A DNA stretch of 64,000 bases from Halobacillus alkaliphilus (GTDB lineage: Bacteria; Bacillota; Bacilli; Bacillales; Halobacillaceae). Location: contig NZ_FOOG01000005.1 in assembly GCF_900113125.1 (NCBI RefSeq), positions 99,463-163,462 of the forward strand. The letters run 5' to 3'. A program made the position numbers and the translations under genes. Shown piece by piece: positions 8,239-16,197 of this stretch (position 1 is its first letter; each line of letters begins with the position of its first letter). Below the pieces are notes generated by a model, which did not search any database, was not told the DNA's origin, and worked only from the letters and a program-made list of their open reading frames with translations.

Positions 8239-8565
8239 GTTTCACCTTTTTGTAGAATGGTGTAGAATTATTGTTGGGAAATGGTATGATATGTATGTTG
8301 ATGGTTAGAGGTATCGATTTTACGTGAATGAGGCGATCATCGATGACGTAAATGTGTATAACAAATATTCACCTTGGGTCTGTTGTTTTAAATCTGTTAA
8401 ACTATTTTAAATGGATCAGTGAATTGAGAACGGTCTTGACAAGAGATGATAGAATTATTCGAGGGTCAAATTTTAAATGATTTAATAGATTTTATGACTT
8501 GAAAGAACTTGATGATTCAAGACTTTCACCAGATCGCTTGTTCCTATTGCGGTGCCTCCTTTAAA
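8239..8565 (+). other. Gene-free stretch
   Basis: A+T-rich sequence with no supported open frame on either strand. A TTGACA is present near 8436 but lacks a good -10 box at 16-18 bases. Confidence 0.5.
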
Positions 8566-8811
8566 TCAGTTATGGTGTGAGATAGGACTTCTCCCAATTT
8601 CTGGCCATTTCTGCTTAGAGTGGTTAAGCTGGACAGTATGAAAATCAAAAGAAGCTGCGCCTGCAATATCCCAAGGGTTACTGAAGGAGAACCAAATTTC
8701 TTCTTTTTGTATCCCAGTTTTTTTGTGCGTATTCATAAGCAGTATGAGGCTTATAAATACCTGTTCATCTTTGCTGAGTAAGTATCGAATACAACCAGCT
8801 TTATAGCTCAT
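8566..8811 (-). CDS. Small hypothetical protein
   Basis: This is an 81-residue frame on the minus strand that I do not recognise. It starts at an ATG (MSYKAGCIRYLLS) preceded on its own strand by AAAAGGAGA with about 7 bases spacing, which is the main reason to call it. The sequence is mixed hydrophobic and polar, with no clear signal peptide and one possible hydrophobic stretch (VFISLILLM, residues about 18-26). No strong promoter was found and no terminator follows. It lies alone in an otherwise empty region before the pgs operon. It may be a real small gene, the 5' part of a decayed one, or chance. Confidence 0.4.
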   Translation of the reverse strand: MSYKAGCIRYLLSKDEQVFISLILLMNTHKKTGIQKEEIWFSFSNPWDIAGAASFDFHTVQLNHSKQKWPEIGRSPISHHN

Positions 8812-9116
8812 GTAAACTTCTCCTTTTCGTGGAGATCATTTACCCTGTCAGATGATGTGAAAAAATGGGTGGAGAGGAAACTACAGTTAATTTGATGTTA
8901 CAGTCTGCACATGGTATTTGGAATACGTATGTCTTATAAAACAAATTCAATCTAAATAATCATTAAACTTTTGAAAATTCCTTTTGAAAAATGTTTAATA
9001 GGGTATGGAATATTATCTATACTTTCAAAGGACGTAGATAGAGAATATTAGCTTATTACATAAGGTGATAAAAAATCGTCTTACATTAAAGGAAGGAAAT
9101 TTAAGGAGGAAAAGTA
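8812..9116 (+). other. Upstream region of the pgs operon
   Basis: About 300 bases of A+T-rich DNA with no gene. Several TTGAAA and TATACT/TATTAT-like elements are present (8980-9035), but none forms an unambiguous promoter. The operon's control is likely located here. Confidence 0.45.
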
Positions 9117-10391
9117 GTGGAGGAAATCGTTTATCTGGCTATTTTTGCAGTGATAGTCCTAGTCATTGGTTTAAGAGAAAAGTCTTCTCATGACCGAAAT
9201 TTAAAGAAAATCCCTACCCGGGTTCTGGTTAATGGAATACGAGGTAAATCTACGGTGACCCGTCTTATTATGGGAATTCTAAAGGAAGATGGCAGAAGGG
9301 TTGCCGGTAAGACCACAGGAACTTCGGCCCGGATGTTCTACTGGGACCAGGAGGAAGAGGAGCCGATTGTCCGAAGTCTTCAAGGACCGAATATCAGTGA
9401 ACAGAAAACAATGGCGAAAAGAGTAGTGAAAAGAAAAGCAGATGCTTTTGTCAGTGAGTGCATGGCAGTAAACCCAGAGTATCAAAAGATATTCCAGGAA
9501 CGCCTGGTGAAAGCAAATATTACAGTGATTGCTAACGTGATCGAAGACCATATGGATGTCATGGGTCCAACTTTGGATGACATTGCGGAAGCCTTTAGTT
9601 CCACCATTCCCCATAATGGACATGTAGTAATCCCTGAAACACCATATAAAGGATATTTTGAGAAAATAGCACGACGTCGTAATTCAAAAGTTGTAGTTGC
9701 GGATGAAAGTCTCTTTGAAGAAGAATATTTAAAGAAATTCCCGTTTATGATCTTTCCTCAGAACGCGGCGCTTTCACTTGCCGTTGCAGATATTCTGGAA
9801 ATTGACCGGGAAGTTGCCCTTCGAGGTATGCTGACTGCGCCTGTAGACCCTGGTGCTATGCGTGTGCATAGATTTGGGAAAAAGCGTGCTCCTAAGTACT
9901 TCTTTAATGGATTTGCAGCAAATGATATTACCTCAACATTAAACATTTGGGAACGAATTCAGGAGTTGGATTATCCTACAGATGAAAAAACTGTTATTAT
10001 GAATTGTCGTAGTGACCGTGTCGAACGTACGATTGATTTTGCTGAAAGAGTACTGCCCCATATTGATATGGATAACCTGATTGTAATGGGGGAAACCGTT
10101 GATCCGGTTATAAACGCCTACAATGATGGCAGCATATCGGCTTCGAACATGATCAACTTGGAGAATAAGTCTGCAGAAGTTATTGTAGAACATTTGCAAG
10201 ACCTGCCGGGAAATAGTGTTATTTATGGAATAGGAAATATTGTCGGTGGAGGAGAAGAATTGGCAGCTGCGATTCAAGACCTTGAAATCGTGCCTTCTCT
10301 ATCAGACTATCAAACAAGTTGGGAAGAAGAAGAAAGCCATACCATCACAGAAGAAGCTTATGAAGAAAGAACCCTTCAAACAAATAAGTAA
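9117..10391 (+). CDS. pgsB: Poly-gamma-glutamate synthase PgsB/CapB
   Basis: This 424-residue Mur-ligase-like ATP-dependent amide ligase polymerises glutamate through its gamma carboxyl group with PgsC at the membrane. An N-terminal membrane helix (VYLAIFAVIVLVIGL) precedes the nucleotide-binding loop GIRGKSTVTR (near 40-49). KTTGTSARM and the later NVIEDHMDVMGPT segment are typical of CapB. It is about 30 residues longer than B. subtilis PgsB because of an acidic C-terminal tail (WEEEESHTITEEAYEERT). The start is GTG 9117, 7 bases after AAGGAGG. It is the first gene of a four-gene operon; pgsC starts 32 bases later. Confidence 0.95.
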   Translation: MEEIVYLAIFAVIVLVIGLREKSSHDRNLKKIPTRVLVNGIRGKSTVTRLIMGILKEDGRRVAGKTTGTSARMFYWDQEEEEPIVRSLQGPNISEQKTMAKRVVKRKADAFVSECMAVNPEYQKIFQERLVKANITVIANVIEDHMDVMGPTLDDIAEAFSSTIPHNGHVVIPETPYKGYFEKIARRRNSKVVVADESLFEEEYLKKFPFMIFPQNAALSLAVADILEIDREVALRGMLTAPVDPGAMRVHRFGKKRAPKYFFNGFAANDITSTLNIWERIQELDYPTDEKTVIMNCRSDRVERTIDFAERVLPHIDMDNLIVMGETVDPVINAYNDGSISASNMINLENKSAEVIVEHLQDLPGNSVIYGIGNIVGGGEELAAAIQDLEIVPSLSDYQTSWEEEESHTITEEAYEERTLQTNK

Positions 10392-10423
10392 AGTGAAATA
10401 CCGCTAAAGGAGTTGGAGTTGTC

Positions 10424-10873
10424 GTGTTCGGTACAGATTTATATATTGCAATAGTTGTAGGTGTGTTGTTGAGTTTATTATACTCTGAGAAAACAGGGGT
10501 AGTACCAGCTGGTTTGGTAGTCCCTGGATATGTAGCTTTGATTTTTGATCAGGTTATGTATGTATTGGTAGTAGGATTAATTAGTTTATTAACGTATTTA
10601 ATAGTTTCACAGGTGCTTTCTAGATTTACTGTGCTTTATGGACGTCGTAAATTTGCGGCCATGCTTACAGTGGGTGTTTTGATGAAGATGTCAATGGACT
10701 ATCTGTATCCGCTCACCCCATTCCCTACGATGGAACTCCGGGGGATCGGGGTTATTGTTCCAGGACTTATAGCGAATTCGATTCAAAAACAGGGAGTACT
10801 CCCGACCTTTAGTGCTACATTCGTCATTGCCTTCCTTACGTTCGTGGCCATTACAGTTTATAACCTGATTTAG
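10424..10873 (+). CDS. pgsC: Poly-gamma-glutamate biosynthesis membrane protein PgsC/CapC
   Basis: This 149-residue protein is almost entirely hydrophobic, with four or five membrane helices (for example IAIVVGVLLSLLY, YVLVVGLISLLTYLIVS, ATFVIAFLTFVAITVYNL). EKTGVVPAGLVVPGY near residue 22 is a strongly conserved CapC segment. It is the membrane partner of PgsB in polymer synthesis. Length is equal to the family norm. The start is GTG 10424 after AAAGGAGTTGG. It lies between pgsB and pgsA with short spacers and is certainly co-transcribed. Confidence 0.95.
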   Translation: MFGTDLYIAIVVGVLLSLLYSEKTGVVPAGLVVPGYVALIFDQVMYVLVVGLISLLTYLIVSQVLSRFTVLYGRRKFAAMLTVGVLMKMSMDYLYPLTPFPTMELRGIGVIVPGLIANSIQKQGVLPTFSATFVIAFLTFVAITVYNLI

Positions 10874-10886
10874 AGGAGCATTTTTT

Positions 10887-12143
10887 ATGAACGAGAATGA
10901 TATAAAGTACAAAATGAAAGTATGGACTAAAAAACATAAGAAAAAAGCTGTCCCCCACTCCCTCATTATGGCTGCTTTGTTAGCTATACCTTTTTTTGGT
11001 CATGAGTGGATTGATCGACCGCCGATGCCAGGTGATACAAGACCTGACGATGTAGAGTACAGAGTATCTATGGTGGGCGATATGATGCTTGGCCGGCATG
11101 TCCGTGAAGCTGCTGAGAGAAGCGGGGAGCCGATTGGTCGTGTGTTTGAATACGTAAAGCCTTTTATTGAAGAATCAGATCATACAACAGGTAACTTTGA
11201 AAATCCAGTTATTGATGCGGATAATCCTGAAGTAGAAAAGGTCATGGAGGATTTTGAGCTGCGCAATAAAGCTATTCACTTATATTCCGACAAAGGAGCA
11301 GGTGAAGCCGTTGCGAAAGCTGGTTTCGACTCTGTGAATCTAGCGAATAACCATACGATGGACTTTGGAAGTTTATCTCTTGAGGAAACCATTCAGAACA
11401 TGGGGCCCCTGGATATAGACTTACTTGGGATCGGTAAAGCTTTGGACCCCTCTGAAGATCTTTTTTCTGAGGATGAAACCCAAACAGATGCTGGTAAAAT
11501 TCATTACTATGAAGCAAATGGTCGAAAGATAGCCATGCTTGGTTTTACGGATGTTTACGTTCAGGGGTATAGCGCAAGCGAATATGTCGGTGGTGTACTT
11601 ACCGGCTCCGGACTGGGAGTCTTGCAAAACCGCATTCGGGAGGCTAATGAAAATGCCGACGTGGTTATGGTTCACTCTCACTGGGGTGACGAGTACGCAG
11701 GAGGCACGAGTCAGGAGCAGGAAACTTTGTCTTACCTAATGACCGATATGGGAGCCGATGTCATTATTGGACACCACCCTCATGTGCTTGAGCCTGTTAC
11801 GCGCGTTCAAGTGGAAGGCGACCCTAACAATCCACAGGATAATGGAAATACGGCCATTGTTATGAACAGTCTAGGTAACTTCGTTTTTGACCAGGGATGG
11901 ACAAGAACGAGGGATTCGACTATGGCTCAAATGGACTTTCTGACTGATGGTGGAGCTGAACTATCCTTTGTACCCATGCAGATTTCAGATACGCGTCCCC
12001 GGGAAACCAATGGACTTTTGAAACCTTTAAGAGACTTTCGGATTTTCCGAACCCTTCGCAAGGAGTTGGACAATGAGTATTGGCGCATGGAAGACGACCG
12101 TTTAGTTATTGATTTGAAAAAAGCTGGAGTAATAGAAGGATAG
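10887..12143 (+). CDS. pgsA: Poly-gamma-glutamate biosynthesis protein PgsA/CapA
   Basis: This 418-residue CapA-family protein has a metallophosphatase-like fold. It is held at the outer membrane face by a single N-terminal helix (about 24-41) and is needed for polymer synthesis or export. Family motifs are MVGDMMLGRHV (near 62), GNFENP, NLANNHTMDFG, VHSHWGDEY, GHHPHVLEP and NSLGNFVFDQG, giving the expected Asp/His/Asn metal-site residues. The start is ATG 10887 after AGAGGAGC. It is 13 bases from pgsC and 13 from the downstream transferase gene. The short pgsE gene found after pgsA in B. subtilis is not present. Confidence 0.94.
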   Translation: MNENDIKYKMKVWTKKHKKKAVPHSLIMAALLAIPFFGHEWIDRPPMPGDTRPDDVEYRVSMVGDMMLGRHVREAAERSGEPIGRVFEYVKPFIEESDHTTGNFENPVIDADNPEVEKVMEDFELRNKAIHLYSDKGAGEAVAKAGFDSVNLANNHTMDFGSLSLEETIQNMGPLDIDLLGIGKALDPSEDLFSEDETQTDAGKIHYYEANGRKIAMLGFTDVYVQGYSASEYVGGVLTGSGLGVLQNRIREANENADVVMVHSHWGDEYAGGTSQEQETLSYLMTDMGADVIIGHHPHVLEPVTRVQVEGDPNNPQDNGNTAIVMNSLGNFVFDQGWTRTRDSTMAQMDFLTDGGAELSFVPMQISDTRPRETNGLLKPLRDFRIFRTLRKELDNEYWRMEDDRLVIDLKKAGVIEG

Positions 12144-12156
12144 GAGGGCTGGTGCC

Positions 12157-13983
12157 TTGAATTATTTGAAAATCACCTACACCATTGCCGCGATTGTCTT
12201 TATTGGACTGGTCGGATGGAATTTTTATTTTGAAGAAGAATTCGACCAGTTCCGTGAACCTTATACGGTAGAAGATCGAGCAGAAACGGTGGAAGTAAGC
12301 AACGCAGATGGCGAAAATGCTTCTAAAGTTTACGGCGTAAGTGCTGTTCACCCGCTGGCGGTTGAAGCCGGAATGAAGGTATTGGATGAAGGCGGTAATG
12401 CAGCAGAAGCAGCCATCGCTGTATCGTTTGTACTGAACGTTGTCGAACCTTATGGATCAGGAATGGGTGGCGGCGGCCAGATGATTGTACATGAACCTGG
12501 CGAAGGAGCCAAAACCTATGATTATAGAGAAGCTGCTCCTCAAAGTGGTGCGAGACCGGAAAGAGACATAGCTGTGCCCGGATTTGTTAAAGGAATGGGC
12601 GCTATTTATGAGGATTACGGAAATAATATGGATTGGAGTACGTTGCTGGATGACGCGGTCACCCATAGTCAAGATGGCGTTAAAGTCGGCCGGATCTTTC
12701 ATGAACAACTTCAAAACTCCAGAAGATTTATCCAAAGCGGAAACGAAGATCCCGCTATATCTAATAAGTTCTATCCAGAAGGCCGTGCGTTAGAAATTAA
12801 CGATACGCTTGTACAGGATGAATTGGCTAACACATTGAAAACTCTGCAGGAAAACGGACCTGAAGCATTTTATGAAGGTGAAATCGCAGAGAAGATTAAA
12901 CAGCAGGTTAACTTCGGACCGAATGACTTGGCAGATTACGAAGTCGGAGAGCGTGTAGCGCCTTCTGGTAACTTTAATGGTCAGCAAGTCTTTGCCGGAT
13001 CTTCACCGACTTCCGGTATAATCGTTATCCAGGCTCTTCAAATGCTTGAAAAATTAGAAAAAAATCTGGATGAAGTTCTGCGAACAGAATTTGAAAATGA
13101 AAATGGCGAACTTCCTGCATTTTTAGCTGGAAACATGCCGGAAAATATGCAGGAAGTTGTCAACCAGCCTGAATATAAAGATATTTATATTCATCTTGTG
13201 AATAAGATTGTGAACCGTGTTTATTCCGACCGTGTTCATACTCTGGGAGATCCTCAGTTTGTGGACGTGGACCAGGAGAAACTAACATCTGAAAGTTATT
13301 CCAACCAGTTGTTTGAAGAAGAGTTTGGTGTAGGTGGTCAGGAGCTTACCAGTTCAGCTGAAATTCTTACATCCCCTGGTGAAAAAGCAGATTCCAGAAA
13401 CACTACTCATTTCGTCGTAGTGGATAAGAATGGTATGATGGTGTCTGCGACAAACTCACTAGGGAAATTCTTTGGATCTGGTCGTTATATTGAAGGGTTC
13501 TTTATGAATCATCAAATGAGTAACTTTGACACCGTAGATGGTGCTATGAACGACTATGAGCCTGGTAAGCGCCCTCGTTCTTTCGTATCTCCATTAGTCT
13601 TTGCTGAAGACGGACGTGCCGTTCTAGGTATTGGTTCACCGGGTGGATCAAGAATTCCTGCTATGCTTATTCAGTCCCTTATTCAATACGAGTATGGAGT
13701 AACGGAGGAAGGCGAAAAGCTTACACTCCAGCAGGCAATCAGCCGTTCTAGGTTCTATACGGCAGATAACGTTGTCCACTTGGAAAACATGGTGGACCAG
13801 GGAGCTGTAAACCGTTTGAGAAGTGAAATGGACTACTCTGTCATCACGCACGATTCTCCTGTATTCTATGGAGGCATACAAGGCCTTGGCATTCGTACGA
13901 ACGGGGATACGACCCAGATGTATGGAGGCGGAGATCCAAGACGTCTCGGAACATGGAAAATTGCCAATGATTCTGGTAATTAA
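12157..13983 (+). CDS. Gamma-glutamyltransferase (CapD/Ggt family) of the PGA operon
   Basis: This 608-residue N-terminal-nucleophile hydrolase is anchored by an N-terminal helix (TYTIAAIVFIGLVGW). The precursor should cleave itself before Thr416 in NTTHFVVVD, producing the nucleophile. GSPGGSRIP (near 493) forms the oxyanion/substrate loop, and GMGGGGQMIVH near residue 106 is the N-terminal family motif. In Bacillus anthracis CapD attaches or trims poly-gamma-glutamate; in other species Ggt degrades it. Placement as the last gene of pgsBCA favours polymer processing or wall anchoring, by inference. A segment near 305-370 looks longer than in typical Ggt. The start is TTG 12157 after TAGGAGGGCTGG. 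A terminator follows. Confidence 0.9.
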   Translation: MNYLKITYTIAAIVFIGLVGWNFYFEEEFDQFREPYTVEDRAETVEVSNADGENASKVYGVSAVHPLAVEAGMKVLDEGGNAAEAAIAVSFVLNVVEPYGSGMGGGGQMIVHEPGEGAKTYDYREAAPQSGARPERDIAVPGFVKGMGAIYEDYGNNMDWSTLLDDAVTHSQDGVKVGRIFHEQLQNSRRFIQSGNEDPAISNKFYPEGRALEINDTLVQDELANTLKTLQENGPEAFYEGEIAEKIKQQVNFGPNDLADYEVGERVAPSGNFNGQQVFAGSSPTSGIIVIQALQMLEKLEKNLDEVLRTEFENENGELPAFLAGNMPENMQEVVNQPEYKDIYIHLVNKIVNRVYSDRVHTLGDPQFVDVDQEKLTSESYSNQLFEEEFGVGGQELTSSAEILTSPGEKADSRNTTHFVVVDKNGMMVSATNSLGKFFGSGRYIEGFFMNHQMSNFDTVDGAMNDYEPGKRPRSFVSPLVFAEDGRAVLGIGSPGGSRIPAMLIQSLIQYEYGVTEEGEKLTLQQAISRSRFYTADNVVHLENMVDQGAVNRLRSEMDYSVITHDSPVFYGGIQGLGIRTNGDTTQMYGGGDPRRLGTWKIANDSGN

Positions 13984-14007
13984 AGATAGAGAGTAACTGA
14001 ACCAATT

Positions 14008-14041
14008 AAGCCCACCTTTTTGTTGCAAGGTGGGCTTTTTC
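14008..14041 (+). terminator. Rho-independent terminator of the pgs operon
   Basis: AAGCCCACCTT pairs perfectly with AAGGTGGGCTT around an eight-base loop, followed by T5. Confidence 0.9.
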
Positions 14042-14139
14042 TATGAGAGTCGACTATTATTTCCCTGTCACCTCTGTTTTTCTTAGTCTCACTCAGACGA
14101 AAAAGTGTGCTATAAGCTAATAAGAGGGGAGGCGATGAA

Positions 14140-14694
14140 ATGAATACACTTCACCATGGGTACTGGACTTTTTTTGTGAGCCGAAAACAAAAACACACCG
14201 GCTGGTTTATATTTGGAAGCATTTTACCGGATATCGTTTATTATGTGATGTTTCTATACTTATGTATTTCGCGGAATGCTTTTCAGGTCATAGATGATCC
14301 TGATCCATTAAAATCACTGTTTGGAATTGTTCATGACTTGTTTGAACATCCAGTAGTGAGTATTCTGCGGCAGGCTGGTCATTCTATGTTTATATGGATT
14401 GTTATATTCGCTGTCGTGCTCGTTTGGAAGGGCCGCAAGCTCACAAAATGGTCTGCTCTTATGTACGGCTGGCTTGGTCACATTGTGGTTGACCTGCTTA
14501 CTCATGTGGAGGATGCTGTCCCTTTATTTTATCCAATCAGCTCATATGTTTTCAGAAGCAGGGTATCCTATTGGGATAATGAATATTATGCTGGAATCTT
14601 CTCTTTGATTAATACCCTGCTCATTGTCCTTTCCCTCGTTTATTTAATTGTGAAGAAAATCCGAAAAAAGCGTTCGTTCACAAAAAGTTCATGA
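14140..14694 (+). CDS. YdjM/DUF457-like membrane protein (putative metal-dependent hydrolase family)
   Basis: This 184-residue membrane protein has four or five hydrophobic helices. The N-terminus MNTLHHGYWTFF, SILPDIVYY and GWLGHIVVDLLTHVEDA (near 110-126) place His and Asp residues at the membrane edge, as in the YdjM/DUF457/DUF4184 family, whose members were named as membrane-bound metal-dependent hydrolases. No substrate is established. The C-terminus is basic (KKIRKKRSFTK), probably cytoplasmic. The start is ATG 14140 after a strong GAGGGGAGG. It stands alone between the pgs operon terminator and the COX15-like gene. Confidence 0.65.
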   Translation: MNTLHHGYWTFFVSRKQKHTGWFIFGSILPDIVYYVMFLYLCISRNAFQVIDDPDPLKSLFGIVHDLFEHPVVSILRQAGHSMFIWIVIFAVVLVWKGRKLTKWSALMYGWLGHIVVDLLTHVEDAVPLFYPISSYVFRSRVSYWDNEYYAGIFSLINTLLIVLSLVYLIVKKIRKKRSFTKSS

Positions 14695-14765
14695 GCATGA
14701 TGGGGTTTATCATTCTCTATTATTCGACTTTCATGATATGATTTTATATGAATGCTACAATGTAT

Positions 14766-14777
14766 TGACGATCGTCA
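14766..14777. promoter_or_regulatory. Perfect 12-base palindrome before the COX15-like gene
   Basis: TGACGATCGTCA lies between a TGCTACAAT -10-like element (14752-14760) and the ribosome site. It may be an operator. No known regulator motif was recognised. Confidence 0.4.
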
Positions 14778-14802
14778 TTATATATAGAGAAAGGGTAAGA
14801 CG

Positions 14803-15684
14803 ATGAAGAAATTTTCAATTTTAACTACGTTTGTTACGTTCCTCGCTCTTATTCTTGGAAATCTTGTTGTAGCGACAAATTCCGGGGATGCGTGCGGAAC
14901 CTCTTGGCCATTCTGTAATGGTTCAGTCATACCTGATTTTACTGATTATCACGTACTAATAGAATATTCTCACCGGCTAATGGTTCCTTTACTCGCCATG
15001 CTTACGTTCATCAATGCGATCGGTGCATTATATAAACACCGAAAACGAAAGTCCGTGCTTATTTTAGCCATATTGAGTTTGGGCTTACTGGTATTTCAAT
15101 CCTTAGTTGGAGGCTTCAATGTTCTTCTGGGTACGCCTCCAGGTTTTACTACGCTTGATGTTACGTTCAGCCAAATTCTATTAATTGTACTTGTACTGTT
15201 GAGCTATAGCCTTCACGAGGAGAAAATTGAGCTGGGGCGGACAAGCTGGTCCACCATATCCATGAGCTACAAGACGTTTTTAATAGGTTTCAGTATCTAC
15301 GTTATGCAAGTAATTTTAGGAGCCTTCTTCAAACACAGTCGTGCGAGTAATGTGATGCTTGATATTCCGGCAGTTGAGTATCTTATCAAAAGTGAATCAA
15401 TTGCAAATATGGTATATTCTCTTCACTGGGTCGCAACCATTGTAATATTAGTAGCGGCTGTATGGTTTGTGATATACGCATCTAAATTCAAATATCATGT
15501 AACGCTCTCCTGGCTCTATCTATTTTCACTGCTGTTAAATGCAGTAGTAGGATTCGTAATTGTGGTAACTGGCAACGTTGTTGTAGCCTCATCCATTCAC
15601 ATGATCCTATCTACGGTTACAATGGTCATTGGAGCAAGTATATTGGGCGGTTACTGGTTTAAACTGCAAAAGAAACCTGTTTAA
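14803..15684 (+). CDS. Divergent COX15/CtaA-family membrane protein
   Basis: This 293-residue protein has eight predicted membrane helices and the two-fold repeat of the heme A synthase family. The first extracellular loop keeps the cysteine pair (Cys31, Cys38) and the acid/histidine pair Glu54-His57 (EYSHR). Histidines equivalent to the C-half ligands are visible in YSLHWVA and SSIHMIL. In contrast, the histidine of helix 4 in B. subtilis CtaA (His123) appears as Asp119 (TTLDVTF), and the second cysteine pair is absent. The comparison is from memory of the CtaA sequence. It may be a heme-binding paralogue and not a working heme A synthase. The start is ATG 14803 after AAAGGG. No ctaB or other oxidase gene is adjacent. 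Confidence 0.78.
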   Translation: MKKFSILTTFVTFLALILGNLVVATNSGDACGTSWPFCNGSVIPDFTDYHVLIEYSHRLMVPLLAMLTFINAIGALYKHRKRKSVLILAILSLGLLVFQSLVGGFNVLLGTPPGFTTLDVTFSQILLIVLVLLSYSLHEEKIELGRTSWSTISMSYKTFLIGFSIYVMQVILGAFFKHSRASNVMLDIPAVEYLIKSESIANMVYSLHWVATIVILVAAVWFVIYASKFKYHVTLSWLYLFSLLLNAVVGFVIVVTGNVVVASSIHMILSTVTMVIGASILGGYWFKLQKKPV

Positions 15685-15687
15685 TGA

Positions 15688-15724
15688 TTGAAAAAACCTC
15701 GCTGTAACAGCGAGGTTTTTTCAA
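15688..15724 (+). terminator. Rho-independent terminator of the COX15-like gene
   Basis: TTGAAAAAACCTCGCTG pairs perfectly with its complement around a TAA loop. The symmetrical A/T flanks could serve both strands. Confidence 0.9.
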
Positions 15725-15887
15725 TGGAGTTCGTCTAAATCAAAAGCTTCTATTGGTTCATGGCTAAGAGAAGGATTATATTCTCCCTTTTAAGGGAAAC
15801 GATGGTCTCCCTTCAATTTCCCGCTTTGTTTCTGAGTCTTTAGCCATGAAAATGCTAATAGGATTACAATGCCCCCGTGATCGATCA
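15725..15887. other. Intergenic stretch with a long inverted repeat
   Basis: TTCATGGCTAAGA near 15757 is repeated in inverted form as TCTTTAGCCATGAA near 15837-15850, with a smaller TCCCTTTTAAGGGA hairpin inside. No gene was seen on either strand. Confidence 0.45.
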
Positions 15888-16016
15888 TTATAAGGGCATC
15901 TGTTTTAAAATATATTTAAAGGCGAACAAGACGATCCACAGAATAAAGAATAACCCCCCGGCGAGCGGTTTGATCTTTTTCGAACGTTCGTCATTAAACG
16001 GAATGTCGTGCTTCAT
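15888..16016 (-). CDS. Possible small membrane protein, 42 residues
   Basis: On the minus strand the frame reads MKHDIPFNDERSKKIKPLAG followed by a clear membrane helix (LFFILWIVLFAFKYIL, residues about 22-37) and a short tail ending KQMPL. A charged head followed by one helix is typical of small bacterial membrane proteins. I do not recognise it. The only ribosome-like sequence (AAGGAA) touches the ATG, and the frame stays open about 40 codons upstream without an ATG, so it might also be the 3' remnant of a longer gene. Coding status is uncertain. Confidence 0.35.
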   Translation of the reverse strand: MKHDIPFNDERSKKIKPLAGGLFFILWIVLFAFKYILKQMPL

Positions 16017-16163
16017 TTCCTTATAAAGCGATAAAATAACTTTTTCTAAGATAGTTAAACAGATAGAGAAAAGAGAATTAACTTTTGTTTGGTAGTAATT
16101 ATCTACATACCTCTCATGTTAGAAATATTTAACTTTATGTTATAAATATATAACACGTTCAAT

Positions 16164-16196
16164 AAAACCCTGCGGAAGCTCGTTCCGCAGGGTTTT
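16164..16196 (-). terminator. Terminator of the SNF2 helicase gene
   Basis: AAAACCCTGCGGAA pairs with TTCCGCAGGGTTTT around a GCTCG loop. It lies just past the minus-strand stop codon, and on that strand the stem ends in TTTTATT. Confidence 0.85.
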
Positions 16197-16197
16197 A

